From NCBI GenBank assembly GCA_021234155.1, contig JAJEKV010000046.1, forward strand, positions 948,280-1,012,279: a stretch of 64,000 bases of DNA, read 5' to 3'. Shown one piece after another: positions 59,340 to 64,000 of this stretch. The translations under genes and the position numbers were made by a program. The notes under the pieces are model-generated. The model was not told where the DNA came from. It ran no database searches and was given only the letters and a program-made list of their open reading frames with translations. Positions within the stretch are counted from its first letter, which is position 1, and every line of letters starts with the position of its first letter. Source of the DNA: Isoetes taiwanensis. Taxonomy: Eukaryota; Streptophyta; Lycopodiopsida; Isoetales; Isoetaceae.

Positions 59340-62300
59340 CGCGATAAATTTCTTGTATGTTTAACAAATGTTGTGGCAATACCATTAAAAACCTTCAACC
59401 AATCGCGTAGAGGGTTGTCATGTGCTTTAAGAGCCTCAAACCAACTACATATTCTTTATAGTCGGTCCTAGTCTACATACAGAAAACAATCTTGGAGACT
59501 TTTATTTAACAAATGTTGTTGCGACAATACCATTAAGAAATCTTCAACCAACCACATAGAGGCTAATTATTAGGTTGTAAGATTCATGTGTCTTAACAAG
59601 GGTTGTCATGTTCTTTAAGAACCTTATATACAAAAAACAATCCTTGTTGTCCTTGTTGTCGTAACAAGGGTTGTCATGTTCTTAAGACAAGGCTTGTGAG
59701 TCTTCTGTTTAACAAATGTTGTTGAGGCAATACCATTAAGAACCTTCAACCAACCACGTCTATAGAAGCTCATTCTTAGGTTGCAGGATTCATGTGTCTA
59801 AACAAGGGTTGTCATGTGCTTTAAGAACCTTAAAATGTTTAACAAATGTTGTTGCGGCAAATCCATTAAAACCCTTCAACCGACCGCTTAGAGATTCTTA
59901 GGTGGTGGGATGCATGTCTCTTAGCATGGGCTGTCATGTGCTTTAAGAACCTGAAACCAACCACATATTCTTTATAGTCAATCATAGGCTATATACAAAT
60001 AACAAACTTGTGAGTTTTTTATTTAAAAAATGCTGCTGCGGTAATACCATCAAGAACCTTCAACCAACCACATAGAGGCTCATTTTGAGGTTGTAAGATG
60101 CATGCGTCTTAATAGAGGTTGTCATGTTCTTTAAGAACCTTATGTACAAAAAACAATGTGTTTAACAAAAAAAACTTGTGTTTAACAAATGTTGTTGCGG
60201 CAATACCTTTAAGAACCTTCATCTAACTGCGACTACAGGAGCTCATTGTTGGGTTGTAGAATTCATGTGTCTTAACAGGTGTTATCATGTGAGGCTCGTT
60301 CTTCGAATGTGGGATGCATGTGTCTTAACATGGATTGTCATGTGCTTTAAGAACCTTAAATCAACCACATATTCTATATAGATGGTCATAGGCTATATAC
60401 AAAAGACAATATTGTGAGTATTACGTTTAACAAATGTTGTTGCGGCAATACCATTAAGAACCTTGAACCGACCACTTAGAGGCTCATTCTTAGGTTGTGG
60501 GATGCATGTATCTTAACATGGGTTGTCATGCGCTTTAAGAACCTTAATCCAACCACATATTCTTCATAATCAGTCATAGGCTACATTTAAAAGAAAACAC
60601 ATACACACACACACGCACGCACGCACACAATTATGTGAGACTTATGTTTAACAAATGTTGTTGTGGCAATACCATTAAGAACCTTCAACCAAACACTTAG
60701 AGACTCATTCTTAGGTTGTGAGATTTTTGTGTCTTAAAAGGGGTTGTCATGTGCTTTAAAAGCCTCAAACCAACCACATATTCTTTATAAGTCAATCATA
60801 GACTACATACAGAAAACAAACTTGTAAGTTCTTTATTTAACAAATGTTGCTGCGGCAATACCATTAAGAACCTTCAACCAACCACATAGAGGCTCATTCT
60901 TGGGTTGTAAGATGCATGTGCCTTAATAGGGGTTGTCATGTTCTTTATGAACCTTATGTACAAAAAAACAATCTTCAGTGTCTTGTGTTTAACAAATGTT
61001 GGGGCAATACCATATAGAACCTTCAACCAACCGCATCTACAAAAGCTCATTCTTAGGTTGTAGAATTCATGTGTCTTAACAGGGGTTGTGATGTGCTTAA
61101 GAACCATAAATCAACCACATATTCTTTATAGTTGGTCATGGGCTACATACAAACAACAAATTTGCGAGTCTTATGTTTAACAAATGGTGGCGCTGCATAG
61201 CATTAAGAGCCTTCAATCGCGTAGAGGCTTTTCTTAGGTTGTGGGATGCATGTGCCTTAACATGGGTTGTCATGTGCTTTAAGAACCTTAAAACAACCAC
61301 GTATTCTTTATAGTCGGTCATAGGCTACATACATAATACAATCTTGTGAGTATTGCATTTAACAAGTGTTGTTGCGGCAATACCATTAAGAATCTTCAAG
61401 CAATTGCTTAGAGGTTGATTCTTAGGTTCCGGGATGCATGTGCCTTAACAGGGATTTTCATGTGCTTTAAGAACCTTAAACCAACCACATACTCTTTGTA
61501 GTCGGCCTTAACGCTACACACAAAAAACAACTTTGTAAGTATTATGTTTAACAAATGTTGTTGTGGCAATACCATTAAGAACCTTCAACCAATAGCTTAG
61601 AAGCTCATTCTTAGTTGTGGGATGCATGTGTGTTAACATTGGTTGTAATGTGCTTTGAAAACCATTCTTTATGGTCAGTTGTAGTTACATACAAATACAA
61701 TCTTGTGAGTATTATGTTTAACAAATTTTGTTGCGTCAATACCACTAAGGACCTTCAACCAGCTGCTTGGATGCTCATTCTTAGGTTGTGGGATGCATGT
61801 GTCTTAACATGGGTTGTAATGTGCTTTAAGAACCTTAAATCAACCATATATTCTTTATGGTCAAACGTAGGCTACATAGAAAAAACAATCTTGTGAGTGT
61901 TATGTTTAACAAATGTTGGTGCAGTAATACCATTAGGAACCTTCAACCAACTGCTTAGAAGCTCATCCGTAGGTTGTGAGATGCATGTGTCTTAACAGGG
62001 GTTGTCATGTGCTTTAAGAACCTCAAACCAACTACATATTCTTTATAATCGATTGTAGGCTACATACAAAAAACAATCTTGCGAGTCTTATATTCAACAA
62101 ATGTTGTTGTGACAATACCATTAAGAACCTTCAACCAACTGCGTAGAGGCTCATTCTCAGGTTGTGGGATGCATGTCTTAATATGGGTTGTAATGTGCTT
62201 TAAGAACCTTAAACCAACCACATATTCTTTATAGTCAGTCATAGGCTATATACAATAAACAATCTTGTGGATCTTATTTTTAACGAACGTTGCTGCAGTA

Positions 62301-62630
62301 ATGCCATTAAGAACCTTCGACCAACTGATAGATGCTCATTCTTAGGTTGCGGGATTCATGTGTCTTAACAGGGGTTGTCATGTGCTTTAAGAACGATAAA
62401 CCAACCACATGTTCTTTATAGTGTGTTGTAGACTACATACAAAGAATAAATTTGTAAGTCTTATGTTCAACAAATGTTGTTGCGGCAATACATTAAGAAC
62501 CTTCAACCAACTACGTAGAGGCTCAATCTTAGATTATTGGATGCATATGTCTTAATAGAGGTTGTCCTGTGCTTTAAGAATCTTAAACCGGCAATAGATT
62601 CTTTATAGTCGATCGTAGAGAATGTACAAC
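59340..62630. repeat. Satellite array, unit about 185 bp, about 18 copies
   Basis: The core AACAAATGTTGTTGCGGCAA followed by TACCATTAAGAACCTTCAAC, then GGCTCATTCTTAGGTTGTGG, ATGCATGTGTCTTAACA, TTGTCATGTGCTTTAAGAAC and CCACATATTCTTTATAGTC recurs about every 150-245 bases. Cores sit near 59362, 59509, 59708, 59830, 60185, 60428, 60650, 60839, 60989, 61180, 61357, 61548, 61718, 61906, 62096 and 62469, plus diverged ones. Copies vary in length by internal deletion; 60603-60630 holds a CACA run. Short frames in it repeat with the units and are not genes. Confidence 0.93.
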
Positions 62631-62809
62631 AAGATGCCCAGGCACTACGGATTGCCCCAGTGCCATATATAATTGTTTTGGCCGTTCGAAATTTTCTCAC
62701 TATTCTTCTCTTCCCTCTCTATTAGTTCGTTCTGTATTCTCTTCTCTCTTTATGCTCTTTTTATTCTCTATATTTTTGTCTTTATATCTCTCTCTCTCTC
62801 CATATGGAT

Positions 62810-62990
62810 GCTGGGATCATACATTCAGGAGGTCATGGACATGCGAGATTAGATATGTCCTCGCTCACACACTTAACATGTATATATACATATATTTCAT
62901 GATGTTGTATATCTGTACAGTTTGACAGCATTCTTATTACGGCCACGGTTTTTTCGTCGAAAACCCTTCCGGGGGGGGGGCGGATTGGTA
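62810..62990 (+). mobile_element. LINE 3' UTR fragment, truncated at both ends
   Basis: GGATCATACATTCAGGAGGT (62814) to the start of the structured core, ACGGTTTTTTCGTCGAAAAC followed by CCTTCCGGGGGG, as in the other copies. It stops within the core near 62985, so the terminal block is missing. Confidence 0.7.
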
Positions 62991-63726
62991 AATTCAACGG
63001 AATGCAAGAAAGGGGACACCACTATTAAACTGCTTTCATATTTTCAAGCGCCTTATATATCGATCACGATCATGTTTGAACCAAAGAAAATAGACCGGGG
63101 TTTTTGTGGACTTAGCGAGTTTTTTCTGTGTTGTTATATTAAAGCCAAGGCGAAAGAAAAAACACACGGAGTTTTTCTGATTTTATACTGGTCCAAACAT
63201 GACCATGGTTGATAAATAAGGCGCTCGTCACGTTTTTTGAGGATGGACAGGTCTCATAGTACTGATGACGTGCAAGAAGAGACTAAGTGGGCCCCATCCT
63301 AGTATACAATGTTTTATTTTTTTATGACCATATCAACTACTAGATGTTAAAATTCTTCCATTTGAATTCTTGATTTGTGTTGATGTAAAAAGCTCTCTGT
63401 AGTTTTTTTGTAGATTGTTGTTTCCAGCATGATTGGTTATCATCATTTATGGCTTACTTTTGAGCATCATTTCACGTTTGTATTGCACTAAGTCGAAGGT
63501 CTCGCATGCGTATTGTAGATTTTCTTGCAACATTGTATTGGTATTCCGTCAAAGCATATGCAACTCCATCACACCTTAGCCAGCCAAATAACCATTTTCA
63601 TGTAACTTGATACGGCAAGAACATCAGTACCAATTACAAGTTGAACACTCCAGCCAAATCACTATGAGTGGGACCTGCCACCCACTGCGTTGAGAAGATA
63701 CAGACTTGCATACTACTGTAAATATC
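62991..63726. other. Intergenic before the last gene; nothing recognised
   Basis: AT-rich, with one 96-residue plus frame (62922-63212) that begins in the LINE remnant and is not recognised. It probably includes the 3' UTR of the minus-strand gene that follows. Confidence 0.3.
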
Positions 63727-64000
63727 TCAATGGTTGCAAAAACTCAATATACTTGAAACGAAATCACTCATTGTGATACACACTTCATTCCAGGAATTGA
63801 GTCTGCTGCATTCTCTTGCGCTTTCTTCTAAATGAGCAAGCAACATCTGACCCTGCAAATCCAGGACAATGCAGCAAATTTAAAAGATAAGTAAAAACCC
63901 CACAAAACTAGTATAATACCTAGAACTTACGTATTGAAAGTTAATGGAAAAGCCAAACCTGTTGCAAATCAGGATCAATCCGTGCTGTAACAAGTAATCG
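63727..64000 (-). CDS. Last two exons of an unrecognised gene (runs off the window)
   Basis: Minus-strand exons 64000-63959 (LLVTARIDPDLQQ) and 63852-63727 (GQMLLAHLEESARECSRLNS onward, ending in a TGA at 63727-63729) join in phase across a 106-bp intron with a GTTTGG donor and a TTTGCAG acceptor. The fused piece is polar and helical-looking, with no domain I can name. The match of splice sites, phase and an open frame on both sides is the main evidence. The rest of the gene lies beyond base 64000. Its function is unknown. Confidence 0.55.

Noticed and set aside
59340-62630. CRISPR or a multi-gene family
   Set aside because: Whole units repeat without unique spacers; the short ORFs are repeated by-products of a satellite.
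1-64000. tRNA or rRNA genes
   Set aside because: No cloverleaf with the conserved A and B box strings or rRNA segments was noticed, though no covariance search was possible.

Overview
This 64-kb window is nuclear DNA from a land plant with a large, transposon-rich genome. The evidence is a plant-type CDK-activating kinase gene (CDKF;1 type), plant-style spliced genes, a plant leucine-rich-repeat fragment, Ty1/copia and LINE remnants, satellites and G-box promoter motifs. I cannot fix the species. A non-flowering vascular plant is only a guess.

Layout. 1-1075: an LRR fragment (minus strand) and the 3' end of a LINE with a CTATT microsatellite tail. 1106-27568: a 13.2-kb segment present twice in tandem (about 1106-14402 and 14403-27568). 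Each unit holds the kinase gene, the 5' half of a copia element, an AT-rich insertion, and a GC-rich, heavily broken LINE on the minus strand. The kinase reads intact only in unit 1 (2952-4535); the copia gag/protease/integrase reads best only in unit 2 (18440-19544). Differences between the units are mostly small insertions and deletions clustered at CAG/CTG sites, which suggests sequencing noise in at least part of the region. 27569-36350: the rest of the insertion, then the rest of the copia element (integrase end, reverse transcriptase), itself split by a 4,060-bp element with 32-bp terminal inverted repeats. 36400-39090: 3' part of another LTR element (coiled-coil ORF remnant, polypurine tract, LTR start). 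39262-41025: an AGATTC minisatellite. 41372-43070: a hairpin, short repeats and another LINE 3' end. 44100-53100: a pyrimidine-rich region, without recognisable genes, carrying LTR-like direct repeats and two striking structured hairpins. 53908-55015: a short-chain dehydrogenase/reductase gene (minus strand) with four G-boxes upstream. 56323-56420: a near-perfect long hairpin. 57830-58259: a broken exon of a CLU/FRIENDLY-type gene. 59340-62630: a satellite of about 185 bp. 62810-62990: another LINE 3' fragment. 63727-64000: the last two exons of an unrecognised gene leaving the window.

Only three loci look like functional host genes: CDKF (cell-cycle/transcription kinase), the SDR oxidoreductase, and the gene at the right edge. 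They do not form a pathway. The rest is a layered transposon record: copia was hit by a first insertion and by the terminal-inverted-repeat element, a LINE landed in or next to the first insertion, and the block was then duplicated in tandem. The most unusual signal is a structured motif shared by LINE 3' ends and two solo sites, in which the core is kept while the enclosing stems change sequence and still pair.
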